A DNA stretch of 64,000 nucleotides from Mayfieldus sp963772265 (GTDB lineage Bacteria; Actinomycetota; Thermoleophilia; Solirubrobacterales; 70-9), in NCBI GenBank assembly GCA_963772265.1, contig CAVYWS010000010.1, positions 1 to 64,000 of the forward strand. The letters are read 5' to 3'. Under the pieces are notes generated by a model. The model had not been told where the DNA came from, made no database searches, and was given only the letters and a program-made list of their open reading frames with translations. Shown here piece after piece: positions 14,794 through 22,946 of the stretch. Numbering within the stretch: position 1 is the stretch's first letter; each line of letters begins with the position of its first letter. Position numbers and translations under genes: made by a program.

Positions 14794-15378
14794 TTAGCGG
14801 CGGGCGGAGATGGAGCCCGGGCGAGCCGGGGTTTGCGCCGCGAACGCGGGCGGGCGCCGGTAAGACCAAATCCGAGCCACGAACAGGACGAGAATCACCG
14901 GAGCTGTAAGCGCGAACCACCAACGCAGCCAGACAGTGGAGGCGTCGGTGCCAGCTCCAAACGTGTGCACCACGGCCAGGACATAGACGACGATGATCAG
15001 CCGATGGGCACGACGCCAAAGTCGCGTGCCGACCTGCCGCCAGACGTAGAAGCTGAGGCCGAAGATCGCCGCGAGGTAGGCGGCGATGTTTCCCAGGCCG
15101 GTCCACACGGGCCGGTAGGCCATGGAGAAGGGAATTGCGATCCCATCGATGCCAGGGCGAAGCCAGGGGTCGCCGAGCAGGGTGATGCCATGCAACCGCT
15201 ATTGCGACAATCGCGGTCACCGCCATCTGCTGGTGATTGCGCTCAGGGTGGGGCTTCGCACGATGCGTCCCGCCACCATCAACGCCAGCGCGGCAGAGGC
15301 AGTCACCAACACCACCGCCACCAGCCCGGCGGCACGGCTCGCGAGCCACCATCCGTGCGATCCGATCGCGTCGCTCAT
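14794..15378 (-). pseudogene. Second ferric-reductase-like membrane protein, frame-disrupted
   Basis: A paralogue of the protein at 11384-11995. From ATG 15378 (preceded by GGAGACC) the frame gives a start closely matching the paralogue (GWWLASRAAGL). After a frame change near 15240 the pieces NHQQMAVTAIVAI and, after another near 15195, HGITLLGDPWLRPGIDGI and WRRAHRLIIVVYVLAVVHTFG follow. The haem-ligand His pairs are preserved in register with the paralogue. Two single-base shifts break the gene. Whether it is dead or the sequence is wrong cannot be decided here. The C-terminus is Ala/Arg-rich. Confidence 0.7.
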
Positions 15379-15560
15379 CGGTCTCCGGGGCGCTGTCGAG
15401 CGCCCATCGCCCTCCTTGCTCGAACTAACGAGATCGTCGCACCCGCGGGGCAAAGGAAAGGCAAAGCCGAGGCTCCGCTTTGCCGAAGCTTTGCCCGTTG
15501 GTGGGGCGTTCCTTCCACGGACACCGATATGACCTGCATGACCGCAAGAAGGAGAGTCCA

Positions 15561-15884
15561 ATGAAGCATTTTCTGTTCGCGCTCCTGGCGGCGCTTGCCG
15601 CATCCCTGGCGCTGTACGCCTCGATCGCCTTGGCCAGCCTGCTGAAGATGTCCGTGGCCCGCCAAGCTGTCACGAAGAAGGCCAGTCAAGCCTGTGCAGG
15701 CAGCTGCGATGCCTCGGGCGCGAAGAGCTGCACGAGGCTCTCGAGCAAGAAGGTCTCGTGCATCGCATACGTGCGCCGTACGACCCAGGTCTGCAGCGAC
15801 AAGATGATCGTCACCCGCAGCTCGGGCGGTGGGCTGAAGGTCAAGGGCGATCGGTATCCGGCGGGCTGGGCTTGCGTAGGTTGA
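15561..15884 (+). CDS. Small Cys-containing exported protein
   Basis: A 107-residue protein starting at ATG 15561 with AAGGAGAG seven bases upstream. A signal peptide (MKHFLFALLAALAASLALYA) is followed by a basic mature domain with six Cys (ACAGSC, KSCTRL, VSCIAY, QVCSDK, WACVG), suggesting disulfides. It is the only plus-strand gene inside the tRNA-flanked segment. I do not recognise a family. Confidence 0.65.
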   Translation: MKHFLFALLAALAASLALYASIALASLLKMSVARQAVTKKASQACAGSCDASGAKSCTRLSSKKVSCIAYVRRTTQVCSDKMIVTRSSGGGLKVKGDRYPAGWACVG

Positions 15885-16219
15885 CCGCGCTTCACTGCCG
15901 CGAGCACGAGCCGCTGCTCGCACGCGCCGGCGTGAACCTCGGCTTCCCGCCGCCATGGGCCACTCGACGAGGGCTGATGAGTAGACAGCACGCCCGCATT
16001 ACGTCTCGGGAGAGGAGCGTGCGGGTCTGGCGAGACATCGAGCTAGATGCTCGGCGCGCGTCGGGTAGCAGCTTGAACGCCGCGTTCCAGGACATCGAGC
16101 GCGGGCCCTCCGCGTCGTTCGCACGATCCGTGCGATGCGCGGTCACCGCCTCCTCAGCGATCAGGAATCGACCCTCGAATCCGTCAGTAGTTGACCTCAG
16201 CGCGGCGGCGTGGAGCCGG
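15885..16219. other. 335-bp stretch without a supported gene
   Basis: It lies between the end of the plus-strand Cys-containing protein gene and the end of the minus-strand ApbE gene, so it is a convergent intergenic region. Short open frames exist, but none has a ribosome site or a recognisable product. I see no repeat or strong hairpin. Confidence 0.4.
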
Positions 16220-17185
16220 TCAGGGGGTCGGCGGTACCCGAATGCGCGCAGGGTCGTGCAGTGGGCCGATGCGCTCGACGCTGCCGTCGTCCTTGACGAT
16301 CAGGCCGCCATGCTCGGCGAGGAACTCGCGAGCGCCATCGGGCCCGCTCAGCAGGGCTGCCTTTGCGAGTACATCGGCCTCGAGCGCGGTCGGAGCGCGG
16401 GCTGCCGCGCAAATCAGGCCTGTCCAGGCCGGCTTGCCGCTGGCCGGGTCGATCAGGTGGTGAGCGTGGCTGCCGTCCGGGTGCCGCCAGAGACGCGCAT
16501 CGAGCCCGGAGGTGGCGACGGCCCCGCGCCGGAGATTGAAGGACTCTGCGGCGGTGCCGCTGAGCGGATGGCGGATCTCCAGCTCGACCGGCTCGCTGTC
16601 CGGGATCCTGCCACCCACCCGGACATCCCCGCCGCAATCGATGGCGTAGCGCGCGTAGCCCGCCAGCCGCCGCCCGACCAGGTCGGCAGCCAGCCCCTTG
16701 CCGATGCCGCCGCTGTCGAGTTTCACCCCGGGAGGCCGGCGGATCACTCCGGCGTCTTGGAGCACCTGGATCGAGCGCCATGTCGCCCCCGACTCGGGGC
16801 GGGCCGGTCGCCGTGGCGGGGCCGTGGCGAGGGCGGGTTCGAGCGGCGCGGAGGCGGTTCCGCTGCGTGAGGTCGCGTAGCCCGCTGCCTCAAGCTGGGG
16901 CAGGAGGGTCGGGTCGACCAGCCCCCCGGTGCGCTGGGCCGCCCACAACCCTGCGCCCACGGCTGCCCGCAGCAGCGCGGAGGCGGGAACCTCTTCGCGG
17001 GGATCCTGGTTGAGGCGCGAGAGCTCGCTGTCGGGGCGGAAGCGGGACAGCCGGCGGTCGAACTCCGCCAACTGCTCCTCGACAGAGGACGCGATCACCT
17101 CCGGGTCGGGATCCGCATCATTGATTCGCGTGCCGACCAGCACCCGGATCTCGGTCCCCATCGTGCAGAAGCGGCGCTCGAACAA
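16220..17185 (-). CDS. apbE: FAD:protein FMN transferase (ApbE family)
   Basis: A 321-residue ApbE-family protein starting at TTG 17185. Family enzymes attach FMN to Thr or Ser of FMN-binding proteins using FAD and Mg2+. Visible features are the FCTMGTEI start (the usual F-x-x-MGT), the N-terminal SRFRPDSELSRLN, LDSGGIGKGLAADLV in the centre, CGGDVRVGG, and HHLIDPASGKPAW with the conserved DP and following ALEADVLAKAAL near the C-terminus. No signal peptide or lipobox is visible, so it is probably cytoplasmic or non-classically located. It sits at the tRNA end of the island. No FMN-binding target protein is recognisable nearby. Confidence 0.88.
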   Translation of the reverse strand: MFERRFCTMGTEIRVLVGTRINDADPDPEVIASSVEEQLAEFDRRLSRFRPDSELSRLNQDPREEVPASALLRAAVGAGLWAAQRTGGLVDPTLLPQLEAAGYATSRSGTASAPLEPALATAPPRRPARPESGATWRSIQVLQDAGVIRRPPGVKLDSGGIGKGLAADLVGRRLAGYARYAIDCGGDVRVGGRIPDSEPVELEIRHPLSGTAAESFNLRRGAVATSGLDARLWRHPDGSHAHHLIDPASGKPAWTGLICAAARAPTALEADVLAKAALLSGPDGAREFLAEHGGLIVKDDGSVERIGPLHDPARIRVPPTP

Positions 17186-17323
17186 CCCGCAGATCTTGAC
17201 TGGCGGCCAGGATCATTGCCAGGGAGGGCTCTGATTGGGGGCCGATTTGGACACCACAGAGCCGGGTGAACAGCTATCTCCAGACGCAGGCGGACCTCGT
17301 GCCGATGCAGGGAATTCGGAGAG

Positions 17324-17367
17324 TGGGCGGTGCCGGGCTCGAACCAGCGACCTCCTGCTTGTAAGGC
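17324..17367 (-). repeat. Proximal attachment-site repeat within tRNA-Val
   Basis: A 44-base direct repeat identical to 11209-11252. It spans the discriminator base to the anticodon loop, the usual core for tyrosine-recombinase integration at a tRNA. The segment 11253-17323 lies downstream of the tRNA 3' end, as expected for an integrated element. Confidence 0.85.
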
Positions 17368-17396
17368 AGGCGCTCTCCCAACTGAGCTAACCGCCC
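17324..17396 (-). tRNA. tRNA-Val (UAC)
   Basis: Complete on the minus strand: acceptor GGGCGGT pairs with ACCGCCC, the D arm starts GCTC, the anticodon stem CCTGC/GCAGG encloses CTTACAA (anticodon TAC), and the T arm is GCTGG-TTCGAGC-CCGGC with discriminator A. CCA is not encoded. The 3' 44 bases (17324-17367) recur exactly at 11209-11252, marking this gene as an integration target. Confidence 0.96.
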
Positions 17397-17442
17397 CGAT
17401 ACAAGGTCGAGTGTAGGGCCCGGCCGCTGGGGCGATCGCTGG

Positions 17443-18426
17443 CTAGCGGCCGCCGGTGTCGGGAACCGGCCCGCCCAGCGGTACGCCCTCGGCGGCGATC
17501 TCGTCGATCCGGGCCAGGTCCTCGTCGCTGAGCTCGACGTCGGCGGCCTCGAGGCTCTCGGCGATGTGGTCGGCGTTGCGGGTGCCGACGATCGCCGCGT
17601 GCACGGCCGGGTTGGCGAGCGTCCAGGCGAGCGCCAGCTGGCTCACGGTGTGCCCACCCTCGCGAGCCAACTCGGCGAGCCGCCGCACCGCAGCGACGTT
17701 TCGTTCCAGATTCTCTCCCTCGAAGAGCTCGCTCTCGCCTCGCCAATCGCTCTCGGGGAAGCTGGTGTCCTCGTCGATTGCGCCGGTCAGCAGCCCGTGG
17801 CCCAGCGGGCCGTAGACGAAGACGCCGATGTCGTGCTCGAGGCAGTAGGGCAGGACCTCGTCCTCGATGTCGCGGCGAAACAGGTGGTAGGGCGGCTGCA
17901 GGGTCTCGACCGGGCGGGTCTGCGAGAACTCGGCGATCTCGGCGGCATCGAAGTTGGAGACGCCGATATGGCGGATCTTGCCGGCGTCGACCAGCTCCTG
18001 CAGCGCCTCGGCCGTCTCGGAGAACGGCGTGTCGAAGTCGGGCCAGTGCACCTGGTAGATGTCGATGTGGTCGACGCCGAGGGCCTCGAGGCTGCCGTCG
18101 ACGCCCGCGCGCAGCCATTCCGGGCTCGAGTCCCGGACCAGACTGCCGTTCTCGATCCGCAGCCCGCCCTTGGTCGCGATCACGAGCTCGTCGCGGCTCG
18201 AGCGCAGCTCGTCGGCGAGGGCGCTGCCGAGCAGCCGCTCCGACTGCCCCCAGCCATAGCCCTGGGCGGTGTCGAAGAAGTTGATCCCGAGCTCGCGGGC
18301 GCGGCGGATCGCCGCCACCGCCTCGCGCTCGTCGAAGTTACCCCAGTCACTGCCGAGCTGCCAGGTGCCGAAGCAGATGCGAGAGACCTCGAGCCCCGTC
18401 TTCCCCAGCGTCGTCATCGCGCTCAT
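17443..18426 (-). CDS. Aldo/keto reductase
   Basis: A 327-residue NADPH-dependent aldo/keto reductase of the (beta/alpha)8 fold. Catalytic tetrad positions are visible: Asp in NFFDTAQGYG near residue 51, Tyr four residues later, Lys in LVIATKGGL near residue 87, and His in YQVHWPD near residue 127. The SNFDAAEI and C-terminal GTRNADHI segments bind the cofactor. The GWGQSERLLG signature is typical of AKR family members acting on sugar or small carbonyl substrates. The stop lies 46 bases from tRNA-Val. The gene is divergent from the SDR gene at 18509. Confidence 0.92.
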   Translation of the reverse strand: MSAMTTLGKTGLEVSRICFGTWQLGSDWGNFDEREAVAAIRRARELGINFFDTAQGYGWGQSERLLGSALADELRSSRDELVIATKGGLRIENGSLVRDSSPEWLRAGVDGSLEALGVDHIDIYQVHWPDFDTPFSETAEALQELVDAGKIRHIGVSNFDAAEIAEFSQTRPVETLQPPYHLFRRDIEDEVLPYCLEHDIGVFVYGPLGHGLLTGAIDEDTSFPESDWRGESELFEGENLERNVAAVRRLAELAREGGHTVSQLALAWTLANPAVHAAIVGTRNADHIAESLEAADVELSDEDLARIDEIAAEGVPLGGPVPDTGGR

Positions 18427-18508
18427 CGACCCCTATCTTCCCACGGGCCGTCGGCTCGATACACCTCGGCCGCACGGGCGGTCCCGGCGCGGAATAGGGT
18501 CTCCCCGC

Positions 18509-19262
18509 ATGGACCTCGGGATCAAGGGCAGGACGGCGCTTGTGCTGGGCGCGAGCCGCGGCATCGGGCGAGGAATCGCCGCGGCGCTGGCGCGCGAGGG
18601 CGCCCGGGTGGCAATCGCCAGCCGCACCCCGGAGGCGCTGGTCCAGGCTGCGGCCGAGATCGACGGAGAAGTGCGGACCTTCGGCGCCGAGACCGGCAAC
18701 CTCGAGCACCTCGCGGGGGTCCCGTCCCAGGTCGAGCAGGAGCTGGGGCCGATCGAGATCCTCGTCACCAACACCGGCGGCCCGCCGCCCGGCGGAGCCC
18801 TCGACAACGACCTCGCAGAATGGCAGGCCGCCTACAACTCGCTCGTGCTTGCGCCCCGGGTCCTGGTCGAGAAGGTGCTCCCCGGGATGCAGGCCCGCCG
18901 CTGGGGGCGGATCGTCAACGTCGGCTCGAGCTCGACCCTGCAGCCGATTCCCGAGCTGAACCTCTCCAACGTCCACCGCGCCGCGGCGGTCAGCTTCTTC
19001 AAGACCCTGGCCGGCGAGCTCGCCCCGGACGGGATCACGGTCAACACCGTGGCCACGGGGATGTTCGCCACCGAGCGCCTCGCCGACACGCGCGGCTCGC
19101 TCGACGCGGCGCGCGAGGTCGCCCGGCGGCAGGTCCCGGCCGGGCGGCTCGGCGAGCCGAGCGAGTACGGCGACCTGGTCGCGTTCCTCTGCTCGCGAGC
19201 GGGCCGCCTACCTGACCGGGGCGGTGATCCCGCTCGACGGCGGCATGGTCCGGGCGCTTTAG
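18509..19262 (+). CDS. Short-chain dehydrogenase/reductase (3' frame shift)
   Basis: Starts at ATG 18509 with LVLGASRGIGRGIA, the TGxxxGxG cofactor motif variant. VTNTGGPPPGG and VNVGSSSTLQPIP follow. The usual YxxxK is replaced by HRAAAVSFFK, so the catalytic Tyr appears to be His. DGITVNTVATGMFATER follows. Near 19199 one extra base shifts the frame; restoring it gives ERAAYLTGAVIPLDGGMVRAL and the stop TAG 19260-19262, the standard SDR end. The corrected length is about 250 residues. The missing Tyr suggests an atypical member; oxoacyl reductase activity is not assured. Confidence 0.82.
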
Positions 19263-19277
19263 GGCGGCCGCGAACCG

Positions 19278-20030
19278 TCAGGCGGGCGCCGGCGCGGCGC
19301 GCAGGCCGCCGCGCCGCGACGCCACCGCGATCCAGACCGCCCCGGCGACCATCATCGCCAGGCTCTCGAGCTGTGCCGCGGTCAGCCCGGCGAAGACGTG
19401 GTCGTTGCGGCGCAGGAACTCGACCAGGAAGCGCTCGGTCCCCGCGTACATCAGATAGACCGCGAACAGCACCCCGGCCCGGAAACGGTCGCGCAGATGC
19501 CAGAGGATCAGCGCGCCCAACCCCATCGCCAGGGTCTCGTAGATCGGGGTCGGGTGGACGGTGTGCCGGGTCGGAAGAGTCCCGTCCGGATAGGACATCG
19601 CCCAGGGGCCGTCCCAGTTCTTGCCGTAGTCGCCGTCGCCGGAGAGCTGGCAGCCGATTCGCCCGATCGCGTATCCGATCGCCAGCCCCGGGGCGCAGAG
19701 ATCGAGCAGGGTGAGCCCGAGAAAGTCCCGGTACCAGGCCCAAGCCAGCACCGCCAGGGTGCCGCCGATCGCTCCGCCGTACCAGACCAGCCCCGAGCCG
19801 GAGAAGATCTCGTTCGAGCTGTAGGCGTTGTTCTGGAGGATGTAATAGACCCGCGAGCCGACGACCCCGCCGACCAGGGCGGCGAAGATGATCTCGTAGG
19901 CCCAGTCGACCGGCTTGCCCAGCTCGCCGAGCCGGCGCCCGACCACCGCCCCCGCGGCGAGGAAGGCGAGCGCGAACATCAGCCCGAAGGTGTGGATCGT
20001 GATGCCGCCGATGTCGAGGTCGGGATACAC
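19278..20030 (-). CDS. lgt: Prolipoprotein diacylglyceryl transferase
   Basis: A 250-residue integral membrane enzyme that transfers diacylglycerol from phosphatidylglycerol to the lipobox Cys of prolipoproteins. It starts at GTG 20028-20030. Seven hydrophobic helices are apparent. Motifs are GLVWYGGAIGG, the signature GRIGCQLSGDGDYG near residue 130, HPTPIYE, and the C-terminal FLVEFLRRNDHVF. The length is slightly below the 260-290 usual for the family. The gene begins seven bases from the 3' end of tRNA-Glu on the same strand. Confidence 0.93.
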   Translation of the reverse strand: MYPDLDIGGITIHTFGLMFALAFLAAGAVVGRRLGELGKPVDWAYEIIFAALVGGVVGSRVYYILQNNAYSSNEIFSGSGLVWYGGAIGGTLAVLAWAWYRDFLGLTLLDLCAPGLAIGYAIGRIGCQLSGDGDYGKNWDGPWAMSYPDGTLPTRHTVHPTPIYETLAMGLGALILWHLRDRFRAGVLFAVYLMYAGTERFLVEFLRRNDHVFAGLTAAQLESLAMMVAGAVWIAVASRRGGLRAAPAPA

Positions 20031-20036
20031 GCTGAA

Positions 20037-20108
20037 TGGCCCCGGCGAGAATCGAACTCCCGTCTCCAGGATGAAAACCTGATGTCCTGACCGTTAGACG
20101 ACGGGGCC
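20037..20108 (-). tRNA. tRNA-Glu (UUC)
   Basis: Complete on the minus strand: GGCCCCG pairs with CGGGGCC, the D arm is GTC-TAACGGTCA-GGAC, the anticodon loop TTTTCAT gives TTC, and the T arm is GGGAG-TTCGATT-CTCGC. Discriminator A is at 20037 and CCA is not encoded. Confidence 0.95.
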
Positions 20109-20141
20109 GCCCAGCCCAAGTCTAGGCAGCGTGCCCGCCCC

Positions 20142-21023
20142 TCAGGCGAGCAGGCGTTCGAGCAGGGCCTTCTGCGCGTGGAGCCGGTTCTCCGCCTGGT
20201 CCCAGACCGCCGAGCGGTCGCCGTAGAGCATCTCCTCGCTGATCTCCTCGCCCGGGTGGGCGGGCAGGCAGTGCAGGACGATCGCCCGTTCGGCCGCCCC
20301 CGCCAGAAGGTCGCCGTCGATCCGGTAGGGGGTCAGCGCCGCAACCCTGCTCTCGGCATCGGACTCGTCGCCCATGCTCACCCAGACGTCGGTGTAGACG
20401 GCGTCGGCTCCCTCGACGGCGGCCTGCGGGTTCTCGGTGAGCACGGCGCCGTGACCGTCCTCGAGCGCGTAGCCGTCGGGCGAGGCGATCCGAACCTCGA
20501 CCCCGGCCAGCCCGCCGAGTATCGCCAGCGAGCGGGCGACGTTGTTGCCGTCGCCGACATAGGCGAGCCGCAGCCCCTCGAGCTCGCCGAAGCGCTCCTT
20601 CAGGGTCAGCAGGTCGGCTAGCGCCTGGCAGGGGTGGTGCGACGGCGTCAGCCCGTTGATCACCGGCACCGAGGCCGAGTCGGCCAGCTCGGAGACGATC
20701 GTGTGCGAGCCGGAGCGGATCACGATCGCGTGGACGTAGCGAGACAGCACCCGCGCGGTGTCGGCGACGGACTCCCCGCGCGCCAGCTGCAGCTCGTCGC
20801 CGCGCAGGACCACCGGCGTCCCACCCAGCTCCGCGACCCCGACCTCGAACGAGATCCGGGTCCGCGTCGAGGGCTTCTCGAAGACCAGGGCGACGCTTCG
20901 TCCCTCGATCGCGTCGCGACCCTCGCCGTCCTGGCGCCCGCCCTTCAGCTTCTCGGCGCGGTCGAGCAGCGAGTCGAGATCCTCGCGGCTGAGCTCCTCC
21001 CCGGTCAGAAAATGGCCCTTCAA
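20142..21023 (-). CDS. argF: Ornithine carbamoyltransferase
   Basis: A 293-residue enzyme transferring carbamoyl phosphate to ornithine to give citrulline in arginine biosynthesis. The best start is TTG 21023 (LKGHFLTGEEL). Motifs are KPSTRTRISFE for carbamoyl phosphate binding, HHPCQALADLLT, DGNNVARSL, DVWVSMGDE and the ornithine-binding LHCLPAH. The length is a little under the 305-320 usual for the family but all active-site blocks are present. No other arg gene is adjacent. It is transcribed divergently from the EEP gene that begins about 18 bases away. Confidence 0.92.
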   Translation of the reverse strand: MKGHFLTGEELSREDLDSLLDRAEKLKGGRQDGEGRDAIEGRSVALVFEKPSTRTRISFEVGVAELGGTPVVLRGDELQLARGESVADTARVLSRYVHAIVIRSGSHTIVSELADSASVPVINGLTPSHHPCQALADLLTLKERFGELEGLRLAYVGDGNNVARSLAILGGLAGVEVRIASPDGYALEDGHGAVLTENPQAAVEGADAVYTDVWVSMGDESDAESRVAALTPYRIDGDLLAGAAERAIVLHCLPAHPGEEISEEMLYGDRSAVWDQAENRLHAQKALLERLLA

Positions 21024-21041
21024 GACGCGGATACTACGCGG

Positions 21042-21916
21042 GTGCAGATCCACGTCGTCAGCTGGAATCTGTTCCACGGGCGCGACGAGCCGCCGGGCCG
21101 GGCGCTGCACAGCTGGCGCTCGCGACTGCTCAAGTTCACCGAGCGCGGGCCCGAGTACGCGCAGGTCAACCGCAGCCTGTTCGCCGAGTTCGCGACGGCG
21201 CTCAGCGCGATGCGCTGGGACGTCGCCCTGCTCCAGGAGTGCCCGACCCGCTGGGGCCCGCGGCTGACCGAGGCGCTGGGCGCCGAGTCGCACCGGGTGC
21301 TGACCTCGCGCAACCAGTTCTCGCCGCTGAGCGGCTGGCTGGCGGAGGTCAACCCCGACCTGATCGCCTCCTGGGAGGGCGGCTCGAACCTGACCCTGGT
21401 ACGCGGGGCGCTGCTCGGCGGCTCAGAGCCGGCGATCGCCGAACGCCGCGAGCTGGTGATCCACGAAGGCCGCCCGGAGCGCCGAACGATGGCCTTCACC
21501 CGTACCGCGGCCGGTCTCTGCGCCGCGAACCTGCACGCGACCAACGACCGCCCCGAGATCGCCGGGCCGGAGGTGCTGAGGGCGGCGGCGACCGCGGTCG
21601 AGTGGGCAGCCGGGGCCCCGCTTCTGTTCGGCGGCGACCTCAACCTGAGGCCGGCAGAGCAGCCAAAGGTGTTCGAGCGGCTTGCGCGACGAGTATGGCC
21701 TCGAGCCGCCGACCGCCCCCGATGCGATCGATCACCTACTTGCCCGCGACATCGAGATCCTCGAGAGGCCCGCCCGCCTTCCCCATCCCGAGGTCGAGCG
21801 GCCCCCGGACTTCCGCGGCCCGCTCGGGCTCTGGCGCCGCGAGGCGGGGCGGCGGATCCGGCTCTCCGACCACGCGCCGGTCGGCGCCGCATATGAGCTG
21901 GCCGAGCGGCGGTTAG
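21042..21916 (+). CDS. Endonuclease/exonuclease/phosphatase (EEP) family protein, frame-shifted
   Basis: From GTG 21042 (VQIHVVSWNLFHG) the protein shows the EEP order: WNLFHG, LLQECP (metal-binding Glu), AANLHATN, GGDLNLRP and, after restoring the frame, RLSDHAPVGAAY (Asp-His pair). The frame changes near 21684, where one extra base separates FERL from RDEYGLEPP. A second shift near the end is likely, because the restored frame lacks a stop while TAG at 21914 lies in another frame. The corrected length is about 290 residues. No signal peptide is visible, so it is probably a cytoplasmic hydrolase of unknown substrate. An in-frame ATG at 21012 is an alternative start. Confidence 0.78.
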
Positions 21917-22924
21917 TTCTTCTTCAGCTTGATCCGCTTGGACGCGCTGACGGGGTCGCCGCTTGTCGGCGCGAAGGTAACGACGGCCTTGACCCGGACC
22001 TTGCCGGTGTCGAACAGCTTTTCCTTCTTGCGACCCTTGGACTTGATCTTGAGGCGATAGGTGCCGGCCTTGGGGATCTCCCTGGAGAGCCGGAACGAGA
22101 CGCGCTCGATGCGCCCGTTGCGCTTCTTGACGATCCCCTTGCCGGCCAGCGACAGGGTGCCGCTGCCGGGGACCGTGACCGGCAGTTTCGCGGTGCCGCG
22201 GCGCTTGTTGCGCTTCACCTTTCCGAACTTCAGCCCGCTCTTGTTGCCGCCGCCGCCGTAGGTGATCCGCAGCAGCGGGACTCCGGAGCTATCGGGCTGG
22301 ACCGATTGGTGCGTCGCGGTCGTTGCGAAACTGCTCGCGCCGGCGCCGCCGCCGCCGCCGCCATCGGAGCTGCTGTTGCCCGCCGCTCCGCCGCCGCCGG
22401 CGAACGAGCCTGCGCCGCCACCGCCACCGGCGCCGGCGATCCCGCCCCCGCTGTCGCCGTTACCACCAAGAGCCGCCGCTGGCGTTCCCGCCCCCCGCGA
22501 AGTTCGTGCCTCCGCCTCCTCCCGCGCCGCCGCTGGGTCCGCCTGAAGCGCCGGGGGCGCCGTCGCCGGACGTTGTCGCCCCGCCACCCGCGCCGCCGGC
22601 AGTCCCGCCGCCGGCGCTGTTGCCGCCCCCACCTCCGCCGCCGCCGGCGACGAGCAACCGAGCGTCGAGCGAGACGCCTCCCGCGATGCGTTGAATCGTG
22701 CCTATGTCAGTCGCTCCGCCGCCCCCGCCGCCGTCGTTGTTGGCGCCATTGCCTCCGCTTCCACCACCGTTGAAGCCAGGACTCACCACCCCACCGTTGC
22801 CGCCGACGTTGACGAACAGGACCTGGCCCGGCGTCACCGCCAGGTCAGCCGTCGCCACAGCCCCGAAGCCGCCGGCTGCTGACCGGCCTCCGCTCAGGAA
22901 TGAGATAGTGGGGTCGAAGAGCAC
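21913..22924 (-). CDS. Glycine-rich protein with C-terminal basic beta domain, frame-shifted and N-terminally short
   Basis: The first frame (possible GTG 22924) reads through TPGQVLFVNVGGNGG into long Gly/Ala/Ser repeats. A single extra T in CTTGG near 22471 ends it, and restoring the frame continues the Gly-rich tract into LLRITYGGGG. A 100-residue basic domain (RIKLKKN at the end) then follows, of the kind seen at the C-terminus of several exported proteins here. No signal peptide is found: the upstream sequence runs directly into the divergent gene at 22947, so the expected N-terminal domain is missing. Probably a truncated surface or adhesin-like protein; no enzymatic motif. Confidence 0.6.
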
Positions 22925-22946
22925 CCGGAATCGGAAGGAGAGCCAG

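Noticed and set aside
22320..22480. GCC/GGC trinucleotide tract as a microsatellite
   Set aside because: The repeats encode the Gly-rich domain of the protein at 21913-22924 and vary at third positions, so they are coding, not a simple repeat.
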